This document shows positions 19,701-31,943 of a stretch of 64,000 nucleotides of DNA, in pieces. The position numbers and the translations under genes are program-made. The notes under the pieces were generated by a model, which was not told the DNA's origin, did not search any database, and saw only the letters and a list, made by a program, of their open reading frames with translations. Numbering within the stretch: the first letter of the stretch is position 1; every line of letters starts with the position of its first letter. The DNA is from Rhynchopus euleeides (taxonomy: Eukaryota; Euglenozoa; Diplonemea; Diplonemida; Diplonemidae), in contig OY723277.1 in NCBI GenBank assembly GCA_963210315.1, positions 806,001 to 870,000 on the forward strand, read 5' to 3'.

Positions 19701-22700
19701 CGTTCTGGATCTTCACCTTCGACACCTGCGACGTCGGGAACGGCGACTTCACAATGCGGTAGAACACCTCCCCAGCAGACGGGCTGTGGCAGTGCACCAC
19801 CTGCGAAGCCTGCCCGTTCGCATCGTACACGGTGATGGGGAAGTCGTGGTTAGACCCTGCGAGTGTCTGGGATCCGCCAGTCACCCGCACCTCGATCTCG
19901 TACACCGTCCCGGGGATCGAAGGAGGAGTGCACTTCGTGTACACCAGCTTCTCGTGCTGCCCGTTGCTGTCCACAAACCCACCCGGTGCGCACTGGTGGT
20001 CAGCAAGGCCCCACTTCTCCCACATCCCCTTTGCGTTCTTCACCAGCACCTCCTCCACGTGCCACCCGTCCGTCCCAGAGTTGTGGATCACCACCTCACC
20101 GAGGTGCTGTGCCGCAAACGTCCCCGTCGTGCGGATGTGGTCGATGCGCCCCTCCGTCGGCCACGAGATCTGCGGTGAAGGCGACACCTGGCTCCCAGAC
20201 TTCGACTTCAGGTCAACGTCGTACGTGTGCACAGACCCCGCATTACTCACCTCACCCGTTGTGACCAGGACCTCCAGCGTGTGGCACGCAGCCACGTACG
20301 TCAGACCCGAGTCGTCGAGCTTGTCCCCAGCACGGCACGACCTGTCCTGCACACCCAGCATGCTCCACTGCATGTGCTCGTCCTCGATTTCAAGGGCATC
20401 AAGCTCCCACTCCTTGTCCCCCTTCCCGACGTGCACGCTCGACACAGTAGTCACAGGGAACGGGGTCTCGATTGTGATGTACTCCCAGCCCGCCTTCACA
20501 GGAGACTGAATGTTGACCTTGGCCTGCGCACTCAGTGTGGAGTACACCGTCACGGGGAAGCTGTGCGAGGACGGCGAGTCCTCCACCTTCAGCCGCAGGT
20601 TGACCTGGTACGTGTGCTGGTGAGCCCCGCAGTCGGTGTACGACAGGTAGGTCGGGTGCGACGAGTCATCCGTTGTGGCCCCGGACTGCGTGCAGTCCCC
20701 ACCGACACTAGCCCAGCCCCAGCGCTGCCACACGTTGTTCGCATCCAGAACATGCACACTCTGGATGAACCACGTGTCCTTATCACCGTTGTCCTTGATC
20801 CGCACCTCCGTCAGGTCTCCCACGGGGAACGTCGCCACGGCGTGAACCAGGTCGGTCCCACCAACACCGGGAGCAGAGATCTTATACGTTCCCTCCACCG
20901 AGCCCGATTTCGACAGCAGTTCGACCTCGTAGTCCCCAGAAGCACCTGCCGCAGAATCAGTGCCAGTCGCAATCAGCACCTGGATCTCGTTACACTTCGA
21001 GAACTCCAGGTACTTCGGGTGGTTCGAGTTCCCGTCGATGTTCGAAGACTTCTTGCAGTTCATGCCCTTGATGCCCCAGTACGACCACGCACCAAACTCG
21101 TCCTCCACCTCCAGACCCTCAACCTCCCACCCGTCCATCCCGCCGTGGTCGATCCGGATCGTCGACAGCTCGTTCAGAGGGAAGGTCGAGTCGAGTGCGA
21201 TGTACTGAGTCGAGCTGGCAGAAGGTGCGCGCACGTCCACAGGCACAGTGAAGTCATGTGCAGTGTCAGATACTGCAGAAATCGGGAAGTCGTGCACGGA
21301 GCCTGAGAGCAGGCCAGGGCCTGTGTGCACACGCACCTTGATCTGAGCGACAATCGGCTGCACTGGGACAGTGCACAGCTCAAAGGTGATGGCACCGTCA
21401 CGTCTCGAGAACAGCCCAGGGTAGTCCACCCATGCGCCGTGCTGACACTTCATTGCTGGGATACCCCACTGCTGCCACACACCGTTCTCGTCCTGCACCT
21501 CAACCCCCGTCACCTTCCAGCCGTCGCTCCCGTTGTCGTCGATCTTCACCTTCTTCAGCTCGCTCACAGGGAAGGCCGACACCACACGGATCAGGTCGAT
21601 GTCGTAGCGGTTCGGGCTCTTGATCTTCGGGTACGGCGTCACCTTTGCGCCCGCAGCGCTGAACAGCTCCACCTCGAAGTTGTGGATCGACCCATCGTGG
21701 CGGTCCCCACCAGTTGAGATGCGCACGTTGATCTCGTGGCAGGGGGAGAAAGCGAGGTACGCAGGGTGGTTCGAGTCACCGTCAACCCAGTCGCCCTGCT
21801 TGCAACCCTTGTCCTCGATACCCCACACACGCCAGTACCCCTTATTGTCCTTCACCTCCACCTTCTCGATGTACCAGCCGTCGTTGCCGCCTGCATCGAT
21901 ACGCACCTCCGTCAGAGCCTCTGTCGCAAATGGCGACTTGTCGAACACAAGGTACGTCACCTCGCCCTGGTCAGGCTCGTACACCTCCTGCACAGGTGCA
22001 GCCTGCGTCCCCGCCTTCACAGTGATAGGGAACGTGTGGTGCGAGTGCTGCGACGCGCCATTCCCTGTGGTGATGCGCACATCAACCTCGTACACAGGCT
22101 CTGGGATGTGGCACGGCGGGTCGGTCGGGGGAGGCGGTGTGGTGCAGCGCTGCCACGACACGTTCTTGGGGTGCGTGGAGTCCTCGTCGAGCCACGAGGC
22201 AATCTGGCAGCCGAGAGGCACAATGCCCCATGTGTACCAAATGCCGTCCGCCTCACGCACCTGCACCCTTGCAATGTGCCAAGCGTCCCAGTTGGTGGCG
22301 CCGGCAAGGAAGTCGTCGCTGTGATCGATGCGGACTTCGAAAAGGTCTGCCACACCAAACGGAGACACAGACTTGAAGTAGTCAACCTGCCCAATGTCGG
22401 GGGAGCTCACGGTGTCAACAGGGTTTACCTTCGCACCGCTGGCGGACACAAGCTCGACATGGAACTTCCCGATCGAGTCAGCCCCAGACAACAGGCTTGT
22501 AGTCACCAGCACCTCGAGGTCGTGGCACCTCGAGAACTCAAGGTAGGTGGGGTGGTTCTTGTCCTTGTCCACCCACTCGCTCCTCTTGCAGCCCATGTCC
22601 TCGATCCCGAAGAGCTGCCACACACCGTGCTCGTCACGCACCTCCACCGACTGCACGTACCAGCCGTCGGTGCCAGCACTCTGGATCTGGAGGGTCTTGA

Positions 22701-25110
22701 CATGCGCGGCGTCGAAAGGTGCGGTCAGGAGGCGATGGAAGACCTCGCCGGAGGACGGGCTGTGGGTGTGCCCCTTGTTGGACACCTGCCCGGTGCCGTC
22801 GTAGACGGTGATGGGGAAGTCGTGGCTGGAACCGGCAAGGACCTGATTCCCGCTGGTTATGCGCACCTCGATCTCATACACAGTCCCGGGGATCGAAGGA
22901 GGAGTGCACTTCGTGTACACCAGCTTCTCGTGCTGTCCGTTGCTGTCCACAAACCCGCCCGGTGCGCACTGGTGGTCAGCAAGGCCCCATTTGTCCCACA
23001 TCCCCTTTGCGTTCTTCACCAGCAGCTCCTCCACGTGCCACCCGTCCGACCCAGAGTTGTGGATCACCACCTCCCCGAGGTCCTGTGCCGCAAACGTCCC
23101 CGTCGTGCGGATGTGGTCGATGCGCCCCTCCGTCGGCCACGAGATCTGCGGTGAAGGCGACACCTGGCTCCCAGACTTCGACTTCAGGTCAACGTCGTAC
23201 GTGTGCACAGACCCCGCGTTGTCGACCTGCCCAGTCGTGATGAGAACCTCCAGTGTGCTGCAGGCAGCCACGTAAGTCAGACCCGAGTCGTCAAGCTTGT
23301 CCCCAGCACGGCACGACCTGTCCTGCACACCCAGCATGCTCCACTGCATGTGCTCGTCCTCGATTTCAAGGGCATCAAGCTCCCACTCCTTGTCCCCCTT
23401 CCCGACGTGCACGCGCGACACAGCCGACACAGGGAACGTGGACTCGATTGTGATGTACTCCCAGCCCGCCTTCACAGGGGAACGCACAGTGACCGTGGTC
23501 TCCTCCCCAGCCGACGTGTGCACCGTCACGGGGAAGCTGTGCGAGGACGGCGAGTCCTCCACCTTCAGCCGCAGGTTGATCTGGTTCCCGCCCGACACGC
23601 CCAGGCAGTTGGTGTACGCCAGGTACGTGGGGTGCGCTGCATCGGACGTGGTCTCGCCCCCCTCGGCACACCCCGCCCCGTGGCCCCACCTCTGCCACTT
23701 CCCGGCGTCGTCGGCCACCGACACGTGCTGCACCTTCCACGCGTCCCCGGTCCCGGCATCCTTCACCCGCACCTCCGTCACCTCGCTGGGCTTGAAGGTG
23801 GCCACGGCATGCACAAAGTCCGTTCCGGACTGCTTCGGTGCAACCACAGTCTGGCTGGGTTCCGCAGACGTCGACGCAGACACAATCTCGACAACGAAGT
23901 CCCCGTCAGAGCCGTCAGCGGCATCGCCGCCCGTCACAATCAGCACCTGGATCTCGTTGCACTTCGAGAACTCCAGGTACTTCGGGTGGCTTGAGTCACC
24001 GTCGATGTTCGAAGACTTCTTGCAGTTCATGCCCTTGATGCCCCAGTACGACCACGCACCGAACTCGTCCTCCACCTCCAGACCCTCAACCTCCCACCCG
24101 TCCATCCCGCCGTGGTCGATCCGGATCGTCGACAGCTCGTTCAGAGGGAAGGTCGAGTCGAGTGCGATGTACTGAGTCGAGCTGGCAGAAGGTGCGCGCA
24201 CGTCCACAGGCACAGTGAAGTCGTGTGCCTTCTCAGACGTTGCAGAAATCGGGAAGTCGTGCACGGAGCCTGAGAGCAGGCCAGGGCCTGTGTGCACACG
24301 CACCTTGATCTGAGCGACAATCGGCTGCACTGGGACAGTGCACAGCTCAAAGGTGATGGCACCGTCACCTTGGAACAGCCCAGGGTAGTCCACCCATGCG
24401 CCGTGCTGGCACTTCAGGTCAGGGATACCCCACTGCTGCCAGATGTCGTCCTCGTCCTGCACCTCAACCCCCGTCACCTTCCAGCCGTCTATCCCGTTGT
24501 CGTCGATTTTCACCTTCTTCAGCTCGTTCACAGGGAAAGGCGACACCACACGGATCAGATCCAGGTCGTAGCGGTTCGGGCTCTTGACCTTCGGGAACGG
24601 GTTAATCTTCACGCCCGCAGCGCTGATCAGCTCCACCTCGAAGTTGTGGATCGACCCGTCGTTCTTGTCCCCGCCGGTCATGATACGCACGTCAATCTCG
24701 TGGCACCGCGAGAAGGCAAGGTAGTCATGGTGATTGGGGTCGCCCTCGATCCAATTGCCCTGCTTGCAAGCCATGTCCTCGATACCCCACATGCGCCACC
24801 GGCCCGTCTTGTCCATCACCTCGACTTTCTCGATGTACCAGCCGTCGTTCCCATCGGATTTGAAGATCACTTCACTTGCCTGCTCTGTGGGGAACGGCGA
24901 CTCCTCGAACACGAGGTACGTCATGCTGCCCTGGTCCGGCTCGTGCACCAGCATCCCAGGTGCAGTCTCGCCCGTCACAGACTTCAGCTCAACGGGGAAC
25001 GTGTGTCGGGAGTGCTGGCTGCCGCCGTCTCCCGTCGTCACCTTCACATTCACCTGGAAGGCTGCAGCGCACGCAGCGCCTAGCAGCGGCAGCACATGCC
25101 GCAGCATCAT
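16787..25110 (-). CDS. Giant type I membrane protein: 16 PLAT-like modules, mucin-like stalk, TM, cytoplasmic tail
   Basis: Two exons (25110-17350 and 17041-16787) give a 2671-aa protein. A signal peptide (MMLRHVLPLLGAACAAAF) precedes 16 modules of about 120 aa (residues 20-1985). Each module has a VxxTG start, a DGW(x)nVEVxD strand pair, a GxWxxWGI segment and two conserved cysteines, a pattern resembling PLAT/LH2 beta-sandwich domains. Modules 1-8 and 9-16 are two copies of one eight-module block. A Thr/Pro/Ala stalk (about 1985-2260) and some 15 SGxTYSPD...LTPLP repeats (about 2260-2530) suggest O-glycosylation. A membrane helix (about 2566-2587) is followed, after splicing, by KKRR and an acidic tail. 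It is likely a cell-surface adhesin or coat protein; ligand unknown. Confidence 0.85.
17042..17349 (-). other. Spliceosomal intron of the surface-protein gene
   Basis: On the minus strand the donor is GCG|GTATGC right at the end of the membrane helix, and the acceptor is TGCCTGCACAG|CTCGTG. Splicing is phase 0 and joins the helix to LVMKKRRADQ, a classic positive stop-transfer followed by an acidic tail ending in TGA. Unspliced reading would give a Pro/His/Ser-rich tail with poly-Pro, which is less plausible. The intron is 308 bp and contains a C-rich tract. Confidence 0.8.
17530..19155 (-). repeat. Mucin-like stalk repeats within the surface-protein gene
   Basis: From 19155 to about 18330 the DNA encodes short (A/P)TDAP and TNSPPGTSIAP repeats. 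From about 18330 to 17530 it encodes about 15 tandem 16-19-aa units. The variation between DVK, FNGK and FNGR linkers shows ongoing unit exchange. Confidence 0.9.
19156..22109 (-). repeat. Eight-module block B (modules 9-16) of the surface-protein gene
   Basis: This block is a tandem duplicate of 22110-25052. Corresponding modules match over long stretches, for example the segments near 19914 and 22891, about 2.98 kb apart. A short Pro/Thr linker (TTPPPPTDPPC) separates the blocks. Confidence 0.85.
22110..25052 (-). repeat. Eight-module block A (modules 1-8) of the surface-protein gene
   Basis: The first block follows the signal peptide. Module order is the same as in block B. Modules 3 and 11, 5 and 13, and 6 and 14 are almost identical in protein sequence, whereas modules 4 and 12 and modules 8 and 16 have diverged more. 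Confidence 0.85.
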
Positions 25111-25157
25111 CCTGCTGTACGTCCCGCGCTGCGAGCAGACAGACAGACCCCTCTCCC

Positions 25158-25169
25158 TTTATAACCAAT
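25158..25169 (-). promoter_or_regulatory. TATA box (TATAAA) with adjacent ATTGG (reverse CCAAT)
   Basis: On the minus strand GATTGGTTATAAAGGGAG lies about 48 bp upstream of the first ATG of the surface-protein gene. The TATA motif is at 25158-25163 and the ATTGG motif is immediately upstream. The spacing implies a short 5' untranslated region. Confidence 0.6.
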
Positions 25170-26787
25170 CAGGCGGCACGGTATCGCGTCCGCTTTATGT
25201 CTGCCAGTGGTGGTGGGTTGTGTTACTCTCGAACAACACAAAACGAAGCACCCCCCCCACACCGCACGGCAGACGCCTGCCCAAAGCAACGCCATTCAGA
25301 TGGACACAGGGGTGCCAAGGGGAGGGGCTGGGGCCTCACGACCACGCCATTTGTACTCTCTCTCTTCCACTATTTGTTTCCACTTTTTCCACGGCCTGCC
25401 TTTCCACTACGCCACCAGCATCAGCCCCCTGAACTCCCCCACCCCACGGGACTGAACTGCCAATGCGCAGTCACACACAGGAGCTCTGGCAAGCACGAAA
25501 CAACGGCGCTTGTTGCACCAGAATGGTGGAATGTGACGCCGCAAGGATCAACGACCGAACCTTGCATGTAGGGAGGGTGAGATGGGTGACTTCGTCGTCC
25601 GGGATCGGGAGATGCTGCATCTGGCTCTCAAACGTCTCGTGCCTCTGTGGCAAGAAAGGTCGGCCGCCAGGGGGGGGGGGGGGGCCAAAGCAAACACAAC
25701 CCAACACAGCCCCTTTGTCTGTGTTGCCCAGAAGCGCTGCCCCACTCTGCCCATCTCTTTGCCACTGACAAGGGCTTCCAAGGGATTCCCTTGGTTTGTG
25801 GTAAACAGAATTGCCAAGGCGGACGGGCAGCAACAATGGAGCCGTGTTGGGCCACCTGCAAAGCGAGATGCGACAACAAAAATATGGACAAGGCGCGTGT
25901 CTGTGCACCAAACCCCATAAAACATAGCATGGGACTGGGAGTGCGGGGAGGGAGGTAGGGAGGGGAGAACGACGATGAACGTGTGGGGAGGGGGGGGGGG
26001 ATGGGGATGAATGGGGATGAGAGAGGGCAAGACGCGGTGTGCGGGCCCAAAAAGCGGGAGCACCACCGAAATAAAATTGAGAACGGGGGGTGGTGGGAAA
26101 GGAGGGGGGGGGGTGATAGGTAAGGGGGGGAAGGGGCAAACCCAGAGAAACAACCAGCCCTGACCGATAGAGGTGGTCAGGGCTGGTTCAATTCAGGGCG
26201 GTCAAACGTGCAATTTTTTTTGCAATGTTTTTTTTGTTGCTGTTTGGGATGCGTAGAGGTGGGTGGTGCGTCACGGCGGACTGCCGGAAAAAAAAACCAT
26301 CCACTGATCCTCCTGTGCACCAGGAGCAGTTAGGCCCGAGTGGACACCACCACCTGTAAGCGAACCGGGGAGGGGGGGAGGTGGGGGGAGGGGGGGTGCG
26401 GAAGGAGCTTGCACAACAAATAGAAGTGCCGGGGAGAGGTGGGGGGGGGGGGGGGGCAGAGGATGCGAGGGGCCTGGCCTGATAAGGGCCAGAAGGGAGA
26501 GAAAGCGAAAGGGAGGTGGGGGGTGGGGGGTGTGGGTGGGTGGGGGGTGAAGTGGAGGGTCTGTTGTTTAGTGCGACAAAATGAAAGAGTGCCGGGAAAA
26601 AATCAACCCAACCACAGCTGTTGTTGCTGTAGAGGGTATTTTGCTGGTTGAGTTTGCCCAAGAGGGCGCTGACAAAACTGAGTTTAACTCAAAACAAAAA
26701 AATATATGCAGCTCTGCCGGCAGGGCTTCCCACAATCTTCATCCCTCCAAAAAGTCATGACGATTTTTTCCACAGAAAAAAAGGCTC
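25170..26787. other. Intergenic region between two minus-strand genes
   Basis: No gene is supported. It holds poly-G/C tracts near 25670-25683, 25989-26000, 26103-26113 and 26441-26456, and one strong hairpin at 26152-26188. Minus-strand Pro-rich frames here are shadows of the G tracts. Confidence 0.5.
26152..26188. repeat. Perfect 14-bp-stem hairpin
   Basis: AACCAGCCCTGACC is followed by a 9-base loop and its exact complement GGTCAGGGCTGGTT. There is no U-tract after it on either strand that would suggest a simple terminator. Confidence 0.8.
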
Positions 26788-27244
26788 TCAAAAAAAATTT
26801 CCGCCGCGCGCTTCGCGCGCGGCGGCTTCGGCCATGATGCTCGGTGGGCCATGCGGCCGGGTCACAGGTTGCGCCACATCTTGCGGCGACTCCTCTTCAT
26901 CTTCAGAGAGAGGGTAGTCCAGCAGCTCTGGGGTGGCGGTCCGCTGCCTCTTCAGGTCGGGGGGCTGTGAGCGAGACCGCGACCGCGACCGCGAGCCAGA
27001 GGGCCGGGGCGCAGGCAGGACCCGGGGCAGATGCAGGAAGGACACGCTTGTTCCGCTTGTCGTCCTTTTCGATGAAGTCCAGGAGGGCTTTCTTCGACTG
27101 GTACGCCTTGGGGAGTTGAATGTGGCGGTACCGAGCCTGCTCAAGCAGGATGTCGCGGTCTTTCTGGAATGCCGAGTAAGCCAGGCGGATCTTAGATGCG
27201 TCGACATTCCTTCTTGCACCGAAGCCAAAAGCCGCCAGTGACAT
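26788..27244 (-). CDS. Small two-exon gene; basic N-terminal half possibly bS21-like
   Basis: The first exon (27244-27044) gives 67 aa: a hydrophobic start and then a Lys/Arg-rich helix (AYSAFQKDRDILLEQARYRH to DKRNKR). An apparent 79-bp intron (27043-26965, GTCCTT...CTCACAG) leads in phase 0 to an acidic/Pro-rich second exon (DLKRQRTATPELLDYPLSED) ending in TGA at 26788. The total is 125 aa. The basic segment resembles ribosomal protein bS21 in its (Gly)-Ile-Leu-x-Glu-x-Arg plus basic tail layout, so a mitochondrial bS21 is possible, but this is a weak resemblance. The donor GTCCTT is poor; unspliced, the frame would end after a different Ala/Pro tail. The 3' end overlaps a GC hairpin. Confidence 0.45.
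26801..26825. repeat. GC hairpin with TTCG loop
   Basis: CCGCCGCGCG-CTTCG-CGCGCGGCGG forms a very stable stem at the 3' end of the small minus-strand gene. A similar CGCGCGCC-TTCG-GCGCGCG hairpin lies inside element K near 41154-41180, suggesting a dispersed structural motif. Confidence 0.7.
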
Positions 27245-29864
27245 AGGAAGGGATATGAGGGTTGGATGAAACTGTGCGGGTGATGAGTGTAGATGGAACA
27301 GAAGGAGGGAGGCGGGTCGACCTGCGTGTGCAGTAGCAAACATCCAATTCCTGAACGATTTTGAGCCTTTCTTGCGACGTCGGATGGCGTCTCAGTGCTG
27401 GGCTCCTTCCGTGCGGAAACCTTTCATGCAACAAGCTGTATGCCTGGTAGAACGAGGCCAAACCGGGAAGCCCAAAAATGAGGAAAATCCTCAGCCCCCC
27501 AAAAAAAAATCTTGAAGAAAATCTTCAATCCCAAAAAGTGGGAAAATGGGAGGGGAAAAAAAGACGATTTATTCGGGAAAATCGTCTTAGGGGAAGCCCT
27601 GTCTGCCGGCCCCAACATGGGGGGGGGCGAGACCAGAGCCACAACACAATCGATAATCCAGCTCTTGGTGGAGAGGATCAGTTGGAGTTGGGGGTAATGT
27701 GGAAAACAACAGGGTGATGATACGGGAGCTGAGGAAACGTTTTGAAGTGGAGATGCTGAAAGCGGGAGAGAATATGAGGGGGTGGGGGGGGGGGGGTGGG
27801 TCAGGGTGGGGAGGACCAGTGGTGGAATGGAGGGAGGGAAGGGGGTGGGGGGGTGACAAGCTGACATGTGTGACACACAGAGCACTTGGTGGCATGAAGG
27901 GGGGGGGGGGAGGGATGAAGAACGGCGGAGGAATCATCGCATGCCCCCCCATCAAAGGGGGGGGGGGGGGGGAAGGGGGTGGGTGGGTGGCCTTCCCGCC
28001 ACTCGAGATTCTTGACTTGGCACAGGGTTTTGTTTGGGCGTTTTTCACCTATAAATAGGAGGAAATGCGCGCAAACAAAAAACATACCCATTGTCGAAAC
28101 TCTCGTAGCGAAGACCCCTCCCAGACGCACACACTTCAACAATGGGTAGATAGTTCTTCTGCTATAGAGGTGGAGGGGCAAAGGAACCATGACAACCATG
28201 CTTGGCATATTACTGCCATACGGCTCAATCAAACCATCAACCTTCCATGATTTTGAGCTCGGCCATCGGCGATGATTTGACGGCACCAGGTATCCACGGC
28301 TGACACGGTGTCAAAAAAAAACCAATCCCTTCACAAAGCGAGGGGATGTGCATTTATTCCTTTTCTGCCGGACTGCATCAAATGTGGCCGGCACCCTAAA
28401 ACCGGTGCGAAACCCCATGATCTGTACGTCAGAGTGAACAAACGACCCACCCTCCTCCACCTCACGAAATTCCCATTGTGTGAAGTGTGTGAGTCTGGGC
28501 ACTGGGCTAGGACATAGGTATCTTTCTGACTGATTGAACGACCCCGGGAGGAAGTGGTGGGCTTCCTGCAGGGTGTGTGGTGGTGGTGGTGGTGGGGTGG
28601 GCACGCCGCTGCTGCAAACGGCCTTTACCTTTTTGTGCCACACTTCCCCCTGCCACAGTTTTTTTTTGAAACCCTCCGTTCTAGACACGCGTCGGTGCCA
28701 TACAACGTAAATCAGGCAGGCCTTGGTTTCTTTTCTTCTTTTTCACTGGCTCGCCCGCTGGCTCTCACCCCTCTGGACCACCCCAGACCTCCAGCGGGTC
28801 TGGGTGTCAGCTGCCAGGCAGCCCACCCTCTTCATGTATGGCTTCCCAACCAAAGGTTGCCCGAAGAAGAGAGCTGGTGGCGGCCTCCAGAGATATTTTT
28901 TTGACATGTCACCCCCCCACACAGTATCGACAATACACGAGCTTGGCTCGATCCGCCCCGTTTATTTCTCTTAGTTCGGCACTGGCGAATCCCCAACTCA
29001 TCATGTGAGGGGTGGGGGAGAGGGGTGGCCGGAGGGCCCAAGAGCCTGTCCTTCTTACCAGCTCACCCCCCCTCCCTCTTCTTTTTGCAGAGGGGTAAGG
29101 CATAATGCCTGTGCACCAACAAAGTACCCCTTTTGAAAGTCTTTTCAAAGAAGAATAAAAAAAACATGCCGATGCATCTCGGCGTGAAAAGAAGACAAAA
29201 GAAACCATCTGACCTGAGATGGTGCATAACAAAAGACAGCCATGCGTGGCGGTGTGTCTGTGGGGTGGGGGGAGGGGGGTATGATCTGGAGGGTGAGGAG
29301 GATGATAGAGCAAGCAATATAGGGAAGAATGTTCATCTTCAGATACCCTTGCGCTCTCATGCCTTCGGGCCCCAAGAAATTCCCCCACACCCCGACCATC
29401 CTCCCACGGCATGGCATGGACTCGCAGAAGCATGTATCATGTGCAGGAGAATGACGCCATTCATCGGAAAAGATGATGAACTTTGCATGCATTGCAGTGT
29501 GCAATATGCATGCGGCATGTCGGTTCGATGTGTGTACGGGGAGGGGGAGGGGGGGGAGGATGCGGGGAGGGGTGTAAAAGGATGCTAAAAATGAATAATA
29601 CGGGACTCACCACCAGCTGGTTTTCTCCCACACATACGAGAAAAAAAAACCCACCACTGCCACCGCCACCACCCCACCCCACCCGCCCAGATGCGGGAGG
29701 GGGGAGGGGGGGGGAGGGGAGGGCAGGTTTTGCCAACCACACAAAAGACAAGGAGAAAAACCCAGACACGGGGGAAAACGTTTTGAACGATTTGAACTCT
29801 CGTTCAAAGCGTTTTTGTTGGGGAAAGGGGGGTGGAGGGGGGGGGGGGGGGTAGGGGGGGGGGG
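27245..29864. other. Intergenic region, no supportable gene
   Basis: It includes a 10-bp-stem hairpin at 27561-27588 (AAGACGATTT ... AAATCGTCTT), poly-G tracts near 27786-27796, 27900-27910, 27957-27971, 29700-29715 and 29835-29864, and a GGT microsatellite near 28577-28594. Candidate frames such as 28308-28517 have no splice or start context that I can defend. Confidence 0.5.
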
Positions 29865-31029
29865 TAGGGGGGGGGGGGGGGTCACTGGGGGGGACAAACC
29901 CCAAAATTCCACTTTCCCTCGGAGGTCATTTTTGGGCCAAAAAAATATGAAAAATCGGTCCAGAATATGTCGGAACCCGGAAATACCCCCACTACAACAT
30001 GATCTGTGGCCTTGTTACCCTCTCAGGCCCCATCCTAATTTTCCATACCACAACTTGTACCGAGCCCACCCCCCGTGGGCAAAGTCTCATCGTGATCAAC
30101 ATGCAATGGGCCAAGAAAAGCTCTGTTCCACCCTTCAAAGCTGCCGAGAGGTTCCTGTGGAGTCTATCGGAACAGCGGTGCAAGCCCTGCTGTGAGATAG
30201 CGGTGCTGCAGGTCGCAGATATCGCACAAGAAGGTACCTACCGGTTGTTGTACTGGAAGCACACCATGGTGAAGGTGCAGCACAGGTGGCACGGTTGCCC
30301 CTGTACGAACATATACTCCACTGCAGCGCTCGCACCCTAGTGCTGACGTGAGCCGAGGTCGGTGTGGATCGAATTCAAACAGGTGTGGTGCACGACTGGC
30401 TGGAGGGTCTCCTCTCGTCAATGACAGTACAGCTGATCAGCCGCTTTCAGTGTACAGCCTCAACGGTGACTGCACTCGCACAGGTCACCGCAAGCGGAAG
30501 AGTGAATATTGAGGTGGGGAAATCCCCCTGTACCCTCGGCAGAGGATGTGCGCGCATTTGCGAAGCGACCGCGTCCCCAGACAACTGCCCAGGAAGCGTT
30601 CCGGGAGATACTTGCCCCACAAACAGGGCGAGATCCGCAGCTTCCTGGGAAGGAAACGGGGTGCTGAATTGATGGATCGCGCCGAGGAGAGTGGGCTCCA
30701 CCAGGATGAATTCACCATACTTGAGCTCCAGGAGAACCTCCTGGACGATATGTATGCGGAACTTGATACAATGCCTCTTCCCAGTGGTTGTAGTCAAAAA
30801 ATGACGAAGCCACGCTACTACCCCGAGGTACAAGTTCTGGTAGGAAAATAAAAAATGGGCGAAAAATGCCTTCCCGGGTGTCAAAAATCACCGAAATGGG
30901 CCTAAAACCTGTTTTCCACCACATATCGGCCAACAGCTACCCAAAAATAGGCTCTCCGGGGGTCGGAATGGGGGTGTCGGAAAAATTGCTGTTTGTCTAC
31001 CACTTTTCCTTAGCAGTGACCCCCCCCTA
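29865..31029. mobile_element. Element C: TAGGG-type element inserted in poly-G
   Basis: The left end is TAG(15)TCACTG and the complement of the right end is TAGGGGGGGTCACTGC. G runs flank both sides (29854-29864 and 31030-31040), compatible with an 8-bp pure-G target duplication. The interior carries natural-looking but disconnected plus-strand frames (about 29999-30340 with clustered cysteines, and about 30546-30851), which may be exons or fragments of a decayed transposase. None matches a family that I recognise. Confidence 0.65.
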
Positions 31030-31040
31030 GGGGGGGGGGG

Positions 31041-31943
31041 AGCAGGGGAAGCGACGGCGGAAATGAAAGGTGGCGGCGGCGGTCGGGGCGGGGGGGGGGG
31101 GGGTGGGAGATGAGGAGGATATACCCCCCCCACACCCCCCACCCCACCCGACCATTTTTTTAGAAATGCAAAGCACACCGAGCGCAGTACTCATGATGCG
31201 ATCTCTGCTGTCCACACACCTGTCACCCCATCGCGTCCACCTGCGGGTATATGTCCCTGTGCGGGAATATCTCTCAACCAAAATGGAAGAAATGTGCACT
31301 GCCAGCCTCGTCCTCTCGCCTCTTGCATCTTGTATATTATTGTTTGTAGAGTGGAGTGCGTGCACCCTCTGACGAGAACGTCAGTCCATCTTTCTATAAT
31401 TGAATGACTGAGGTGAGTTGGCAGCGTGCCACTGGCTCCGTTGATCTCTTGAATCCAGCAATTGCAGCCGCCAAACCAGAGGAAAACGGCTTTTTTTTTT
31501 TTGGGGGGCCCGGTGCCTGCGCGCGTCCTGTCGTACTGTGGCTGCTTGGTGGGGCTAGCGCAGCAGGTTCTACTTTTGCTTCTACGGGCTCTTAGCACTG
31601 TAACATGAACTACACAAACAACAAAGCTCTAGGGCAAACAAACCGCGCACTGGCCGGGGTTGAGCTGCGTGGGGCTCCGTGCTGGCGGCATGAACAAGGG
31701 GCTGTAGGCAAATCTACCATTCACAAGGGGCAGCCCGCTGGTGAGGGGAAAAGGGGGCGAGGTAAAGGGGGGGGGGGGCAGGGGGGGAGAGGCGAAAGCG
31801 ACTGACAGCGAGGGCGTGGACCGACTCCGCTGGCGCATTCACCGGAAGAAAGGGGAAGGGGGCACGGGGGTGGGGAACGGGAGGGGGGGGGGGGAGGGGC
31901 GAAAGGAAAGAGGGGGGTAGGGGGGGGGGGAGCCGACCTACGG
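31041..31943. other. Interval between element C and the LINE 3' end
   Basis: It contains poly-G tracts (31090-31101, 31772-31780, 31878-31892, 31921-31932), one copy of repeat R1 and the likely 3' untranslated region of the LINE on the minus strand. The LINE's exact 3' terminus is not visible; on its strand the region is C-rich. Confidence 0.5.
31507..31592 (+). repeat. Dispersed repeat R1, copy 1
   Basis: The core reads GCCTGCGCGCGTCCTG, then GGCTGCTTGGTGGGGC, then GCAGCAGGTTCTACTTTTGC. Related copies lie at 41211-41280 and 56165-56246 (same strand) and 63375-63475 (opposite strand). The copies end differently and have no obvious target duplications. A SINE or a conserved structural element is possible; a GGTTCTA word only loosely resembles a pol III B box. 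Confidence 0.65.

Noticed and set aside
17290..25083. Long plus-strand frames (up to several hundred codons) opposite the surface-protein gene
   Set aside because: They are antisense shadows of a repetitive GC-rich coding sequence; they are Arg/His/Val-rich, repeat with the same period and lack their own signals.
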